From Actinomycetospora corticicola (lineage in GTDB: Bacteria > Actinomycetota > Actinomycetes > Mycobacteriales > Pseudonocardiaceae), in NCBI RefSeq assembly GCF_013409505.1, contig NZ_JACCBN010000001.1, positions 1,116,001 through 1,180,000 of the forward strand: a stretch of 64,000 bases of DNA. Direction: 5' to 3'. A program made the position numbers and the translations under genes. Under the pieces are notes generated by a model that ran no database searches, was not told where the DNA came from, and saw nothing but the letters and a program-made list of their open reading frames with translations. Shown piece by piece: positions 40,354 through 49,862 of this stretch (within the stretch, counting starts at the first letter, position 1; every line of letters starts with the position of its first letter).

Positions 40354-40926
40354 ATGCGGGTTCTGGGCGTCGACCCCGGGCTGACCCGGTGCGGGCTCGG
40401 GATGGTCGAGGGAGTCCGGGGCCGCGAGGTCCGCGCGATCGCGGTCGACGTCGTGCGCACCCCGCCCGACGACGAGGTGGCGGCGCGGCTGGGGGCGATC
40501 GCGGACGCCGTCGAGAGCTGGATCGCGCGGTACCGGCCCGACGTCGTGGCCGTCGAGCGGGTCTTCAGCCAGCACAACGTGCGTTCGGTGATCGGAACGG
40601 CCCAGGCCGGCGGGGTGGTCGCGCTCGTCGCCGGGCGGGCCGGCCTCCCGGTCGTGTTCCACACCCCCTCCGAGGTGAAGGCGGCGGTGACCGGGTCGGG
40701 GCGGGCCGACAAGGCGCAGGTCACCGCGATGGTGACGCGGGTGCTCGCGCTCGACACGCCGCCGAAGCCCGCGGACGCCGCGGACGCCCTGGCCCTCGCC
40801 GTCTGCCACTGCTGGCGCGCGCCGATGGCCGCCCGCATGGCCGAGGCGCAGGCCCGGGCCGCCGAGCTGTCCCGCGTGCACACCGCGAAGCTCGCCGCCG
40901 CCACGCGCCGCCGCGGCACACGCTGA
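40354..40926 (+). CDS. ruvC: Holliday junction resolvase RuvC
   Basis: A 190-residue protein. It has the catalytic acids in [25 protein letters not shown] and the C-terminal [12 protein letters not shown], plus [15 protein letters not shown]. RuvC is a dimeric RNase-H-fold nuclease that cuts Holliday junctions bound by RuvAB. The ATG at 40354 follows GGGGGA. A -10-like TAGCGT is at about 40313. The C terminus carries a lysine/arginine tail. It is the first gene of the ruvCAB block. Confidence 0.97.
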   Translation: MRVLGVDPGLTRCGLGMVEGVRGREVRAIAVDVVRTPPDDEVAARLGAIADAVESWIARYRPDVVAVERVFSQHNVRSVIGTAQAGGVVALVAGRAGLPVVFHTPSEVKAAVTGSGRADKAQVTAMVTRVLALDTPPKPADAADALALAVCHCWRAPMAARMAEAQARAAELSRVHTAKLAAATRRRGTR

Positions 40927-41028
40927 CGCCGTATCCGCTGACGCCCTACGCGCCGACCGGGTCGTTCTCCCGATCGGGCGCGGCGGGTCTGCACCGAGGG
41001 TGTCGGACCCGCGCGGTAGCGTCCCGCG

Positions 41029-41044
41029 TCGAACAGGTGTTCGT
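41029..41044. promoter_or_regulatory. LexA (SOS) box upstream of ruvA
   Basis: TCGAACAGGTGTTCGT matches the SOS box with one mismatch at the last base. It follows a -10-like TAGCGT (41017-41022) and lies 20 bp before the ruvA start, so LexA would block transcription of ruvAB. Confidence 0.75.
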
Positions 41045-41064
41045 GGTGCGGGGAGAGGTGGGCG

Positions 41065-41691
41065 ATGATCTCGTCGGTGCGCGGTGAGGTCCTCTCGGTG
41101 GGGCTGGACCACGCCGTGGTCGAGGTCGGCGGCGTCGGGATGGCGGTCCAGGCCACGCCCACCACGCTCGCCGGGCTGCGGCGCGGGCAGGCCGCTCGGC
41201 TCGAGACCGCCCTGATCGTGCGGGAGGACTCGCTCACCCTCTTCGGCTTCGCCGACGCCGCGGAGCGGGAGCTGTTCGGCCTGCTGCAGACCGTCACGGG
41301 TGTCGGTCCCCGCCTCGCGCTCGCGACGCTCGCCGTGCTCGATCCGGCGGCCCTCTCGCGGGCGCTGGCCGACGGGAACCTCACCACCCTCATGAGCGTC
41401 CCCGGGATCGGCCGCAAGGGCGCGGAGCGCCTCGTCGTCGAGCTGCGGGACAAGGTCGCGCCGCCGGATCCGGTCGCCGACCTGCCGGCGGGCGCGGACG
41501 AGGCCGGGTTCGGCTCCGTCGTCGCCACGGGCACGATGCGCGACCAGGTGGTGGAGGCGCTCGTGGGGCTCGGCTTCGCGGCCAAGCCCGCCGAGAAGGC
41601 CGTCGACGAGACGGTGGGGGCGCTGGGCGAGACCGCCGGCTCGTCGGCCGTGCTGCGGGCGGCGCTGCACCGGCTCGGGCCGAACCGATGA
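41065..41691 (+). CDS. ruvA: Holliday junction DNA helicase subunit RuvA
   Basis: A 208-residue protein. The OB-fold N-terminal domain is [20 protein letters not shown]; two helix-hairpin-helix motifs are [18 protein letters not shown] and [19 protein letters not shown]; the C-terminal RuvB-binding domain is [12 protein letters not shown]. RuvA tetramers bind the junction and load RuvB. GGGGAGAGG precedes the ATG. A 138-bp gap after ruvC contains its own promoter and LexA box. Confidence 0.97.
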   Translation: MISSVRGEVLSVGLDHAVVEVGGVGMAVQATPTTLAGLRRGQAARLETALIVREDSLTLFGFADAAERELFGLLQTVTGVGPRLALATLAVLDPAALSRALADGNLTTLMSVPGIGRKGAERLVVELRDKVAPPDPVADLPAGADEAGFGSVVATGTMRDQVVEALVGLGFAAKPAEKAVDETVGALGETAGSSAVLRAALHRLGPNR

Positions 41692-41716
41692 CCCGCCGGT
41701 GCGGCGGGGGCACCGC

Positions 41717-42790
41717 ATGAGCGGCGACGAGCTCTCGGCCGACCTGGAGCGGGCCCTGGCCGCCACCCGGGAGGTCGGGGAGTCCGACCTGGAGAACCGG
41801 CTGCGGCCCGCCCGGCTCACCGAGTTCATCGGGCAGCCGCGGGTCCGCGAGCAGTTGGACCTCGTGCTGCAGGGGGCGATGCGTCGCGGTCGCCCGCCGG
41901 ACCACGTCCTGCTCTCCGGTCCTCCCGGCCTGGGCAAGACGAGCCTCGCGATGATCATCGGCACCGAGCTGGGCAGCGGGGTGCGCATCACCAGTGGCCC
42001 GGCGCTCGAGCGGGCGGGCGATCTCGCGGCGATGCTGTCGAACCTCGTCGAGGGCGACGTCATGTTCATCGACGAGATCCACCGGATGGCCCGTCCGGCC
42101 GAGGAGATGCTCTACCTCGCGATGGAGGACTTCCGGGTCGACATCGTGGTCGGCAAGGGTCCGGGCGCCACGTCGATCCCGCTGGACGTCGCGCCGTTCA
42201 CCCTCGTCGGCGCCACCACGCGCGCGGGGTCGCTGACCGGCCCGCTGCGCGACCGCTTCGGGTTCACCGGGCACATGGAGTTCTACGAGCCGTCGGACCT
42301 CGAGCTCGTCGTGGCCCGCAGCGCGCAGATCCTCGAGGTCGACCTGCAGCCCGACGGCGGCCGGGAGATCGCGCGCCGCTCCCGGGGCACGCCCCGCATC
42401 GCCAACCGGCTGCTCCGCCGGGTGCGTGACTACGCCGAGGTGCGGGCCGACGGGCGCGTCACCCGGGAGATCGCCCGGGCCGCCCTCGCCGTCTACGACG
42501 TCGACGAACTGGGCCTCGACCGGCTGGACCGTGCCGTGCTCGGCGCACTCGTGCGCTCGTTCGGCGGCGGCCCGGTCGGGGTGTCCACGCTCGCCGTCGC
42601 GGTGGGCGAGGAGCCCGGCACGGTGGAGGAGGTCTGCGAGCCCTACCTGGTGCGCGCGGGGATGCTGGCGCGCACCCCGCGGGGCCGCGTCGCCACCCCG
42701 GCGGCCTGGCGGCACCTGGGCGAGACGCCCCCGGAACCGGACGTCCGGGACGAACCGGATGGACAGGGCCCGCCGACACTCTTCGGCTGA
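41717..42790 (+). CDS. ruvB: Holliday junction DNA helicase RuvB
   Basis: A 357-residue AAA+ motor. It has a Walker A motif [14 protein letters not shown], Walker [11 protein letters not shown], sensor 1 [20 protein letters not shown] with arginine finger, and a winged-helix C-terminal domain ([20 protein letters not shown]). It drives branch migration with RuvA. The ATG at 41717 lies 26 bp after ruvA; the in-frame 41699 start is less likely. Confidence 0.97.
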   Translation: MSGDELSADLERALAATREVGESDLENRLRPARLTEFIGQPRVREQLDLVLQGAMRRGRPPDHVLLSGPPGLGKTSLAMIIGTELGSGVRITSGPALERAGDLAAMLSNLVEGDVMFIDEIHRMARPAEEMLYLAMEDFRVDIVVGKGPGATSIPLDVAPFTLVGATTRAGSLTGPLRDRFGFTGHMEFYEPSDLELVVARSAQILEVDLQPDGGREIARRSRGTPRIANRLLRRVRDYAEVRADGRVTREIARAALAVYDVDELGLDRLDRAVLGALVRSFGGGPVGVSTLAVAVGEEPGTVEEVCEPYLVRAGMLARTPRGRVATPAAWRHLGETPPEPDVRDEPDGQGPPTLFG

Positions 42791-42838
42791 GCTGGCAGAC
42801 TCGGGGTGGACCCCACCCCGTACCCGCATTGGAGAGAG

Positions 42839-43252
42839 ATGGACCTCCTCTTCCCCCTGCTGATCGTCTTCATGATCGGCATGATCTTCTTCTCGAACCG
42901 TCAGCGGAAGAAGCAGCAGCAGCAGCAGGAGAGCCTGCAGAACTCGATCTCGGTCGGCGACGTCGTCCTGATGACCTCCGGGATCAGCGGAACGGTCGTC
43001 GACACCGAGGACGAGCGCACCATCGACCTCGAGATCGCGCCCGACGTCATCACCACCTGGCTGCGTGCTGCGGTCCGCGAGAAGCTCTCCACCGAGGCCG
43101 AGGAGATCCTCCCGGTGGACGACGTCGAGGGCGACGAGCCCGTCGAGGCGCCGACCACCACGGCGGCCCCGGTCGTGGCCGGCGAGCCGCAGGACGCGCA
43201 CCCGAACGGCAACGGCGTGTCGGCAGGCTCGAAGGAGTCCCGCAACAACTGA
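42839..43252 (+). CDS. yajC: Preprotein translocase accessory subunit YajC
   Basis: A 137-residue protein. An N-terminal helix MDLLFPLLIVFMIGMIFFSN is followed by RQRKKQQQQQE and the conserved core SVGDVVLMTSGISGTVVDTE. A low-complexity tail rich in Pro, Glu and Asn ends the protein. It is a single-pass membrane partner of SecDF. GGAGAG precedes the ATG. It is between ruvB and secD, the usual actinomycete order. Confidence 0.93.
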   Translation: MDLLFPLLIVFMIGMIFFSNRQRKKQQQQQESLQNSISVGDVVLMTSGISGTVVDTEDERTIDLEIAPDVITTWLRAAVREKLSTEAEEILPVDDVEGDEPVEAPTTTAAPVVAGEPQDAHPNGNGVSAGSKESRNN

Positions 43253-43458
43253 GCCCGTCCCTAGCGGACGCCGTCCGGGTGTCCGCCGCGGGCCGGGTGC
43301 GGTCGCCGTCGGAGGGTGGTCCTACCCTGCGGTGAGGTCCTTCGTGGGCCGCCGCGGCCTCGTGCCGCGGCGCCCCGCGGGGCGGGCGTGGCGAGATCGA
43401 CGCCGGCTCGCGGGGCCGACCCGAGGACACGATCCCGCCTCACCCAGGAGTTCGCAGC
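43253..43458. promoter_or_regulatory. yajC-secD intergenic region with hairpin and -10-like hexamer
   Basis: A 206-bp gap. TACCCT at 43323-43328 could be a -10 element for secD. CCGCGGC-CTCGT-GCCGCGG (43352-43370) forms a hairpin in the leader. An AGGAG site lies eight bases before the secD GTG. secD may therefore be transcribed separately from ruvCAB-yajC. Confidence 0.4.
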
Positions 43459-45252
43459 GTGGCCCCTCCCACCGTCCGGTTCCGGCCCGGGCGCTACCTG
43501 GCCGTCTTCGTGGCCATCGTGGCGGTCCTGTACGGCCTGGTGTTCCTCACCGGCGACGGTCGGCCCACCCCGAAGCTCGGCATCGACCTGCAGGGCGGCA
43601 CGCAGGTGACGCTCACCGCGCGCACCGAGACCGGGGCCGCGCCGACGCCCGACCAGCTGAACCTCGCGCGCCAGATCATCGAGCAGCGCGTGAACGGCCT
43701 GGGCGTCACCGGCGCGGAGGTCGTCCAGAACGGCAACAACCTCGTCATCACGGTGCCCGGCACCTCCGGGGACCAGGCCCGGAGCCTCGGCCAGACCGCG
43801 CGGCTGTACTTCCGGCCCGTCGTCAGCGGCCCGGTCGCCGCCGCGCCGCAGGCCCAGAACGGGCAGCAGGGCCAGCAGAACGGGCAGCAGGGCCAGACCG
43901 GCCAGCAGCAGGGCTCGACCGGCCAGCAGCAAGGCGGCACCGGTGGCGCCGGTGCGGCCACGCCGGGGCAGGCGCCCGCCGGGCAGGCCGTGCGGCTCCC
44001 GGCCCAGCAGCCGACCCCGCCGTCGCCGTCCCCGTCGCCCGGGGGCGGCACCTCGCAGGACCCGCGCCTGGCCGCGGCCATCGCGCAGGCCAAGGAGACC
44101 CGGCAGAGCACCGACCCCACGGTGCAGGCCCGGGCGCTCGCCACGCTCAACTGCGCCGCGGACGACCCGCTGCGCGGCTACGACGACCCGACGCGGCCCC
44201 TCGTGGCGTGCGACCGCGACGGGGCCGCCAAGTACGTGCTCGGTCCGTCGATCCTCTCCGGCACCGAGGTCGCCGGCGCGAACAGTTCGCCGAACCCGCA
44301 GGGCGCGGGCTACGTCATCGACGTGACCTTCAAGTCCGAGGGCGCCGGCATCTGGGCGCAGTACACCAGCGCGAACATCGGTCAGGCCGTCGCCTTCGTG
44401 CTCGACTCCGAGGTCGTCTCGGCCCCGGTGATCCAGGCGGCCCAGCCCGCCGGCAACTCCCAGGTCAGCGGCAACTTCAACCAGCAATCCGCGCAGGACC
44501 TCGCGAACGTGCTGCGATACGGGTCGCTGCCGCTGTCGTTCGACACCTCGGACGCCCAGACGATCTCGGCGACCCTCGGGCTCGCCTCGCTGGAGGCCGG
44601 GCTGATCGCCGGAGTGATCGGCCTGATCCTGGTGTTCGTCTACTCCCTCTTCTACTACCGCGCGCTCGGCGTCCTGACGATCCTGTCGCTGGTCCTCTCC
44701 GGTCTCATCGTCTACGCCGTGCTCGTGCTGCTCGGTCGCAGCATCGGCTTCACGCTCGACCTCGCCGGCGTCGCCGGGTTCATCGTCGCGATCGGCATCA
44801 CGGCGGACTCGTTCGTCATCTTCTTCGAACGGATCAAGGACGAGATGCGGGAGGGCCGGAGCTTCCGGTCCGCCGTGCCCCGCGGGTGGACGCGCGCGCG
44901 GCGCACGATCCTCTCCGGGGACGCCGTCAGCTTCCTCGCGGCCGTCGTGCTCTACGTCCTCGCCGTCGGCCAGGTCCGCGGCTTCGCGTTCACCCTGGGC
45001 ATGTCGACGATCCTCGACCTCATCGTCGTCTTCCTGGTCACGCACCCGCTGCTGGCGCTCGCCTCGAACTCGAAGCTGTTCGCGAGCCCGGCGTGGTCGG
45101 GCCTGGGCAAGGTCGCCAACCAGTCCGGGTCGTCCGGCCCGCGTCCCGGGTCGTCCCCCCGGGTGGGTGCCCGGCCCGGCGGGACCCGCAGCAGCAGCAC
45201 CCGTTCCCGCTCGACCACGCGCAGCGGCTCCGGCCGCGGAGGTGCCCGATGA
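43459..45252 (+). CDS. secD: Protein translocase subunit SecD
   Basis: A 597-residue membrane protein. The first helix is at about 14-32 ([17 protein letters not shown]), then [13 protein letters not shown] and the large periplasmic domain with [18 protein letters not shown]. Residues about 133-200 are an insertion rich in Gln, Gly, Thr and Pro ([13 protein letters not shown]). Five C-terminal helices contain [20 protein letters not shown] and [20 protein letters not shown]. SecD uses the proton gradient to complete secretion. It starts at GTG 43459 with AGGAG upstream and overlaps secF by 4 bp. Confidence 0.96.
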   Translation: MAPPTVRFRPGRYLAVFVAIVAVLYGLVFLTGDGRPTPKLGIDLQGGTQVTLTARTETGAAPTPDQLNLARQIIEQRVNGLGVTGAEVVQNGNNLVITVPGTSGDQARSLGQTARLYFRPVVSGPVAAAPQAQNGQQGQQNGQQGQTGQQQGSTGQQQGGTGGAGAATPGQAPAGQAVRLPAQQPTPPSPSPSPGGGTSQDPRLAAAIAQAKETRQSTDPTVQARALATLNCAADDPLRGYDDPTRPLVACDRDGAAKYVLGPSILSGTEVAGANSSPNPQGAGYVIDVTFKSEGAGIWAQYTSANIGQAVAFVLDSEVVSAPVIQAAQPAGNSQVSGNFNQQSAQDLANVLRYGSLPLSFDTSDAQTISATLGLASLEAGLIAGVIGLILVFVYSLFYYRALGVLTILSLVLSGLIVYAVLVLLGRSIGFTLDLAGVAGFIVAIGITADSFVIFFERIKDEMREGRSFRSAVPRGWTRARRTILSGDAVSFLAAVVLYVLAVGQVRGFAFTLGMSTILDLIVVFLVTHPLLALASNSKLFASPAWSGLGKVANQSGSSGPRPGSSPRVGARPGGTRSSSTRSRSTTRSGSGRGGAR

Positions 45253-46574
45253 CCCGCGCAGGCGGCCGCAACGGCCGTGACGCCCGCGACGACGAGCCCG
45301 AGGACCTGGTGTCCGACGACGCCGACCTCGACGTCGACGACGCCTCCGACGACGACGTCGAGCCGGCTCCCGCCCGGCGGGTCAAGCGCAGTCGGCTCGA
45401 CTCGCTCTACGAGGGCAACGGCGGCCTCGACATCGTCGGCCGCTCGAAGACCTGGTATGCGGTCTTCGCCGGGATCGTCGTGGTCTGCCTGCTCTCGATG
45501 ATCCTGCGCGGCTTCAACTTCTCGATCGACTTCGAGGGCGGCACGTCGGTGCAGTTCCCCGCGCGGGGGGCGACCGGGGTGGCCGAGGTCAGTCAGGTCC
45601 AGCAGGTCTTCGACCAGTCGGTCGGTCGGCCCGCCGAGACGGTGCAGACCGCGGGCGCCGGCGACAACGCGACGATCATCGTCAAGTCCGACCGCCTCTC
45701 GCAGGCCGAGGTCGTCGCGCTCCGGCAGGCGCTGTTCGACCGCTTCCAGCCACTGGACACGGCGGGCGTCCCCGACCAGAACGCCGTCAGCGACAGCGCC
45801 GTCAGCGCGAGCTGGGGCGGGGAGATCACCCGGCAGGCGCTGATCGCGCTCGTGGTGTTCCTCGTGCTCGTCGCGATCTACCTGGCGTTCTACTTCGAAC
45901 GGCGGATGGCCCTCGCGGCGCTCATCGCGCTGGCGAACGACATCATCGTGACGGCGGGCGTGTACTCGCTCATCGGCTTCGAGGTCTCGCCCGCGACGGT
46001 GATCGGTCTGCTGACCATCCTCGGGTTCTCGCTCTACGACACGGTGGTCGTGTTCGACAAGGTCCGCGAGAACACCCGCGGGCTGCAGAGCCTCACGCGG
46101 CGCACCTACGCCGAGGCGGCCAACCTCGCGGTCAACCAGACGCTGATGCGGTCCCTCAACACGTCGCTGATCGCCGCCCTGCCGCTGATCGGCCTGTTCG
46201 TCGTCGGCGTCGTGCTGCTCGGGGTCGGCGTGCTGGGAGACCTGGCGCTCGTGCAGCTGGTCGGCACGATCATCGGTGCCGCCTCCTCGGTCCTGCTCGC
46301 GACGCCGATCGTGGTCGACCTCGCGATGCGCGACCGGGTGTGGGTCCAGCAGGCGCAGCGCGTCGCGGCCCGGCGGGCCAAGAATGCGCGGAAGGCCGAG
46401 GGCGGCGACACGGCCGCCGGCGAGCACACCGAGGTCATCGACACGCGCGCCGTGGCGGCGGCCGGCGCCGGGGCCTCCTCCCGCCCGGTCGTCGACGGCC
46501 GGGCGTCGGCGCCCCGTCCCGGGGCTCGGCCGGCGGGCAAGTCGGGTCGGCCGAGCGGCAAGCGTCGCCGGTGA
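45249..46574 (+). CDS. secF: Protein translocase subunit SecF
   Basis: A 441-residue protein. The first 45 residues are acidic and low-complexity ([19 protein letters not shown]). Then come the first helix (about 69-88), [13 protein letters not shown], five C-terminal helices with [20 protein letters not shown] and [11 protein letters not shown], and a basic C-terminal tail. It is the partner of SecD. The ATGA overlap with secD and the GTGA overlap with apt indicate translational coupling across all three genes. Confidence 0.96.
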   Translation: MTRAGGRNGRDARDDEPEDLVSDDADLDVDDASDDDVEPAPARRVKRSRLDSLYEGNGGLDIVGRSKTWYAVFAGIVVVCLLSMILRGFNFSIDFEGGTSVQFPARGATGVAEVSQVQQVFDQSVGRPAETVQTAGAGDNATIIVKSDRLSQAEVVALRQALFDRFQPLDTAGVPDQNAVSDSAVSASWGGEITRQALIALVVFLVLVAIYLAFYFERRMALAALIALANDIIVTAGVYSLIGFEVSPATVIGLLTILGFSLYDTVVVFDKVRENTRGLQSLTRRTYAEAANLAVNQTLMRSLNTSLIAALPLIGLFVVGVVLLGVGVLGDLALVQLVGTIIGAASSVLLATPIVVDLAMRDRVWVQQAQRVAARRAKNARKAEGGDTAAGEHTEVIDTRAVAAAGAGASSRPVVDGRASAPRPGARPAGKSGRPSGKRRR

Positions 46575-47104
46575 GCCCGAGCACCGACCGCGGGACCGTC
46601 GAGCAGTTCTTGCGGGCGGTCCCCGACTTCCCCGAGCCGGGCATCCGGTTCTGGGATCTCACGCCCGTGCTGGCCGACGCCGAGGGGCTCGCCGCCACCA
46701 CCCGGCTGCTCAGCGAGCCGGTGGCGGACGCCGCGGTCGACGTCGTCGTCGGGATCGAGGCCCGCGGGTTCCTGCTGGGGGCCGCGGTGGCGCAGGCCCT
46801 CGGGCTCGGGATCGTGCCGGTCCGCAAGCAGGGCAAGCTGCCCGCCGTCGCCGCGTCGCGGTCCTACGACCTGGAGTACGGCTCGGCCACGCTGGAGCTG
46901 CCCGCCGGTGTCCTCGCCGCCGGCACCCGCGCCCTGCTCGTCGACGACGTGCTCGCCACCGGTGGCACCGCCGCCGCGGCCAGCGAGTTGGTGGAGAGCT
47001 GCGGCGCCCACGTCGCGGCCCTCTCCGTCGTGCTCGAGCTCCCGGCGCTCTCCGGCCGCGCCCGTCTCGGCGACCGCCCGCTCCACGCGGTCCTCGAGCG
47101 CTGA
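46571..47104 (+). CDS. apt: Adenine phosphoribosyltransferase
   Basis: A 177-residue protein. AVPDFPEPGIRFWDLTPVL at the N terminus and DVVVGIEARGFLLGAAVAQ precede the PRPP loop LLVDDVLATGGTAAA. It salvages adenine to AMP. The GTG at 46571 overlaps the secF stop (GTGA). Its place between secF and relA is conserved in many actinomycetes. Confidence 0.95.
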   Translation: MSPSTDRGTVEQFLRAVPDFPEPGIRFWDLTPVLADAEGLAATTRLLSEPVADAAVDVVVGIEARGFLLGAAVAQALGLGIVPVRKQGKLPAVAASRSYDLEYGSATLELPAGVLAAGTRALLVDDVLATGGTAAAASELVESCGAHVAALSVVLELPALSGRARLGDRPLHAVLER

Positions 47105-47291
47105 CCGCGGCCGTCTCCTGCCGCGAGACGTACACCAGGCACCCTCGCGCGCTCCGGAGGCTGCCTGGCGTGACCCTCGGCGGCCCGTCGGGCGGGAGGG
47201 GATTGACCACATCCGGTCGGGGAACTCCTCCCACGGCTCCACGAATTGTTTCGCACAGCTAACATTCAGGGCGGCCGAGCGAGGGAGGACG

Positions 47292-49697
47292 ATGACCATC
47301 CAGGCGACCGGTCGCCCCACCGACACCCGGGACGACGAGCCGCAGGAGCCCGCGACCCCGACGACGCCCGAGGTCCGCGAGACACGGGCGCCGGCCACGG
47401 TGCGGACGCGCGACCGTCTGCTCGCCTCCGACCCCGGTCACGTGCGCCTCGCACTCGCCAGCCGGGCGGCCGTGTCGCTCGCGCTCTCCCTGGCGGCGTC
47501 CGCGGTCCTCGCCGCGGTGCTGGGCCTCGCCGGAACGCAGGCGATCATCGTGCTGGTCCTCGGCGCCGTGCTCACCATGATCACCACCTTCACGGCCGCC
47601 GACCCCACCCCGGGCGGCCGGGCGATCACGCACGTGAGCCTGCCGGTGGCGATGCTGGTCGGCATCACGCTGAGCACGCTGGTCGACAAGCACCGGGTGC
47701 TGTCGCTCTCGCTCTTCGTCGTCGTGATGTTCGCGGTGGTGTGGGTGCGCCGCTTCGGGCCGCGGGCCTTCGCCTGCGGGATGGTCGCGTGGATGGGCTA
47801 TTTCATCGCCCTGTTCCTGCAGCTGTCGTTCGCGCAGCTCCCGACCGTGCTCCTCGCGGTCGCGACCACCACCGTGCTGCTGCTCGTGATCGCCCTGGTC
47901 CTGGTCCCGCAGCGCCCGGCCCGGCGCCTGCGTCGGATGGTCGACTCGTTCGGCGCGCGGGTCCGGATCGCGCTCGCCGAGCACCGGGACCCCGCGCTGC
48001 GCCCGTCCTGGCGGCGCGGCGACGAGACGGCGCGCGACCGCGCTGTCCTGCGGGTCAACGAGGCCGCCGTGCTGGTCGACGGTCAGCTCGCGATCCCCGG
48101 CTCGCTCGCCGCCCCGGCCCGCGCGGCCGACGTGCGCGCGGCGGTCATCCGGGCCGAGGCCGCCCTGTCCCGGGCGCTGGACGACACCGACGACGTGGCC
48201 GCCGAGCAGGCCGTCACGGCCGCGCTCGCCGACCTCGACACCGTCCTGGACGACGACCGGGCCGGCCGTCCACGCCCCGACGACGGGACCGGCGAGCCGG
48301 CGCCCTTCACCCCGGCCGCGGAGCTGTTCGCGGGCTTCCTGCCCGGCAGCGCCATCACGGTCGGGCCGATGGTGGCCCCGGAGGACGAGGCGCAGCCCGG
48401 GACGGGACGCGCCACGGGGATGCTCCTGAGCACCCGGCAGGCCTGCCAGATCGCGCTGGCGGGGGGCCTGGCGATCGCCCTCGGCGATGCGGTGTCGGGG
48501 CAGCGCTGGTATTGGGCGGTACTCGCCTGCTTCCTGGCGTTCACCGGCACGGCCACCGCGGCCGAGACCATCCGCAAGGCGGTCCAGCGCACGGTGGGCA
48601 CCCTGGTCGGTGTCGTGGTCGCCCTCGTCGTGGTGCCGTGGCTCGGGAACTCCACCGCCGTCGCGCTGACCGTGATCCTGGTGGCGCTCTTCGTCGGCTT
48701 CTACCTCTTCCGCGTGTCCTACACGTCGATGGCCTTCGCGGTGACCCTCATCGTCGCCGAGCTCTACGAGATGCTCGGCACCTACTCCGACGGCCTGCTC
48801 GCGCTGCGGGTGGGGGAGACCGCCCTGGGTGCCGTGATCGGCGGCGTCGTCGCGGTCTCGTTCCTGCCGATCACCGCCATGCGGGCCGAACGGCAGGCCC
48901 GCGCCCGGCTCGCCGAGGAGCTGCGGGCGGCCACCGCCGACGTCGCCGCGGTGGTGCGCGGCGAGACCGAGGACGGCCCCGGCCGCCCGGATCTGCACGC
49001 CCGGGCCCGAGCGCTCGACGCCGCGGTGCACCAGCTCGCGCTGATCGGGGTGCCGCTCTCGCTGCGCTTCTCCCCGGGCGGGGCCCGCCGGCGCCCGACG
49101 CTCGCCCGCCGGCTCGCCGCGTGGGTGCGGTGCGCGGTGCGGGTCCGCGCCCTCGTCGAGGCCGCGCTCGAGCTCGAGCGCACCCGACGGTCGGACCCGA
49201 CGGTGCGCCACCAGCGCGTCGGCGCCGCCACGCGGGCCGTCCAGGGGCTCGTCGACGCCCTGGCCGAGGGCCGCGGGCCCGGCGAGCACCGTCATCGGGC
49301 CTGGGACGACGGCCCCGACGACGTCCTCACCGAGCTCTCCGCCCTGCACGGCGCCCTCGTGGCCCTGCACGAGATCGACCCGCAGGCCGCGGGGGAGGCC
49401 CCCGCGGCGCCGGAGGCGCCCGCCCCCGCCGTCGGGAAGGAGGCCGGGGTACGGGGCCGCGTCGTCGACACCGACGGGTCCGGCCTGCCCGCCGTCGTCA
49501 CGGTGGTCGACCCGCACGGCAGCCAGCGGGCGCGGGTCCGCACCGGCGGCGACGGCTGCTTCGCCCTCGACGTTCCCGACGACGGGTGGTGGCAGATGGT
49601 CGTCGCGGCCGACGGTTACGCCCCGTACGCCGGGCGGATCGCGGGCGGGACCCACGACGTGGTGGTGCTGCGCCCGTCCCGCACCGCCCGCCGTTGA
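47292..49697 (+). CDS. FUSC-family inner membrane protein fused to a carboxypeptidase-regulatory-like domain
   Basis: An 801-residue protein. An N-terminal membrane block (about 55-215, six helices; AIIVLVLGAVLTMITTF, VVMFAVVWVRRFGPRAFAC) is followed by a soluble region, then a second membrane block (about 375-535; FYLFRVSYTSMAFAVTLIVA). This is the aromatic-acid exporter/FUSC layout. The last 85 residues (GVRGRVVDTDGSGLPAVVTV, GGDGCFALDVPDDGWWQMVV, ADGYAPYAGRI) form a beta-sandwich regulatory-like domain. That fusion is unusual. A GGGAGG site precedes the ATG. TAACAT at 47263-47268 may be its -10. It splits the usual apt-relA neighbourhood. The exported substrate is unknown. Confidence 0.82.
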   Translation: MTIQATGRPTDTRDDEPQEPATPTTPEVRETRAPATVRTRDRLLASDPGHVRLALASRAAVSLALSLAASAVLAAVLGLAGTQAIIVLVLGAVLTMITTFTAADPTPGGRAITHVSLPVAMLVGITLSTLVDKHRVLSLSLFVVVMFAVVWVRRFGPRAFACGMVAWMGYFIALFLQLSFAQLPTVLLAVATTTVLLLVIALVLVPQRPARRLRRMVDSFGARVRIALAEHRDPALRPSWRRGDETARDRAVLRVNEAAVLVDGQLAIPGSLAAPARAADVRAAVIRAEAALSRALDDTDDVAAEQAVTAALADLDTVLDDDRAGRPRPDDGTGEPAPFTPAAELFAGFLPGSAITVGPMVAPEDEAQPGTGRATGMLLSTRQACQIALAGGLAIALGDAVSGQRWYWAVLACFLAFTGTATAAETIRKAVQRTVGTLVGVVVALVVVPWLGNSTAVALTVILVALFVGFYLFRVSYTSMAFAVTLIVAELYEMLGTYSDGLLALRVGETALGAVIGGVVAVSFLPITAMRAERQARARLAEELRAATADVAAVVRGETEDGPGRPDLHARARALDAAVHQLALIGVPLSLRFSPGGARRRPTLARRLAAWVRCAVRVRALVEAALELERTRRSDPTVRHQRVGAATRAVQGLVDALAEGRGPGEHRHRAWDDGPDDVLTELSALHGALVALHEIDPQAAGEAPAAPEAPAPAVGKEAGVRGRVVDTDGSGLPAVVTVVDPHGSQRARVRTGGDGCFALDVPDDGWWQMVVAADGYAPYAGRIAGGTHDVVVLRPSRTARR

Positions 49698-49862
49698 ACG
49701 ACCGCTCACCGGACGGCGGTCCCGGCGTGGCACGGGCCACCGCCCCGGGGGGACCGGACGGCGACGTCGGCGGACGCCGGTGGTCCTCCTGACCTACGCT
49801 GAACTGATTCCGGTGTGCACGATTGCCGGGATGTGCAGGGGGCCGTTCCAGCGGAGGTGACC

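Noticed and set aside
43065-46574. A 1169-residue frame apparently joining SecD and SecF
   Set aside because: The first part is an out-of-frame shadow of secD; the real secF begins at 45249 with an ATGA overlap.
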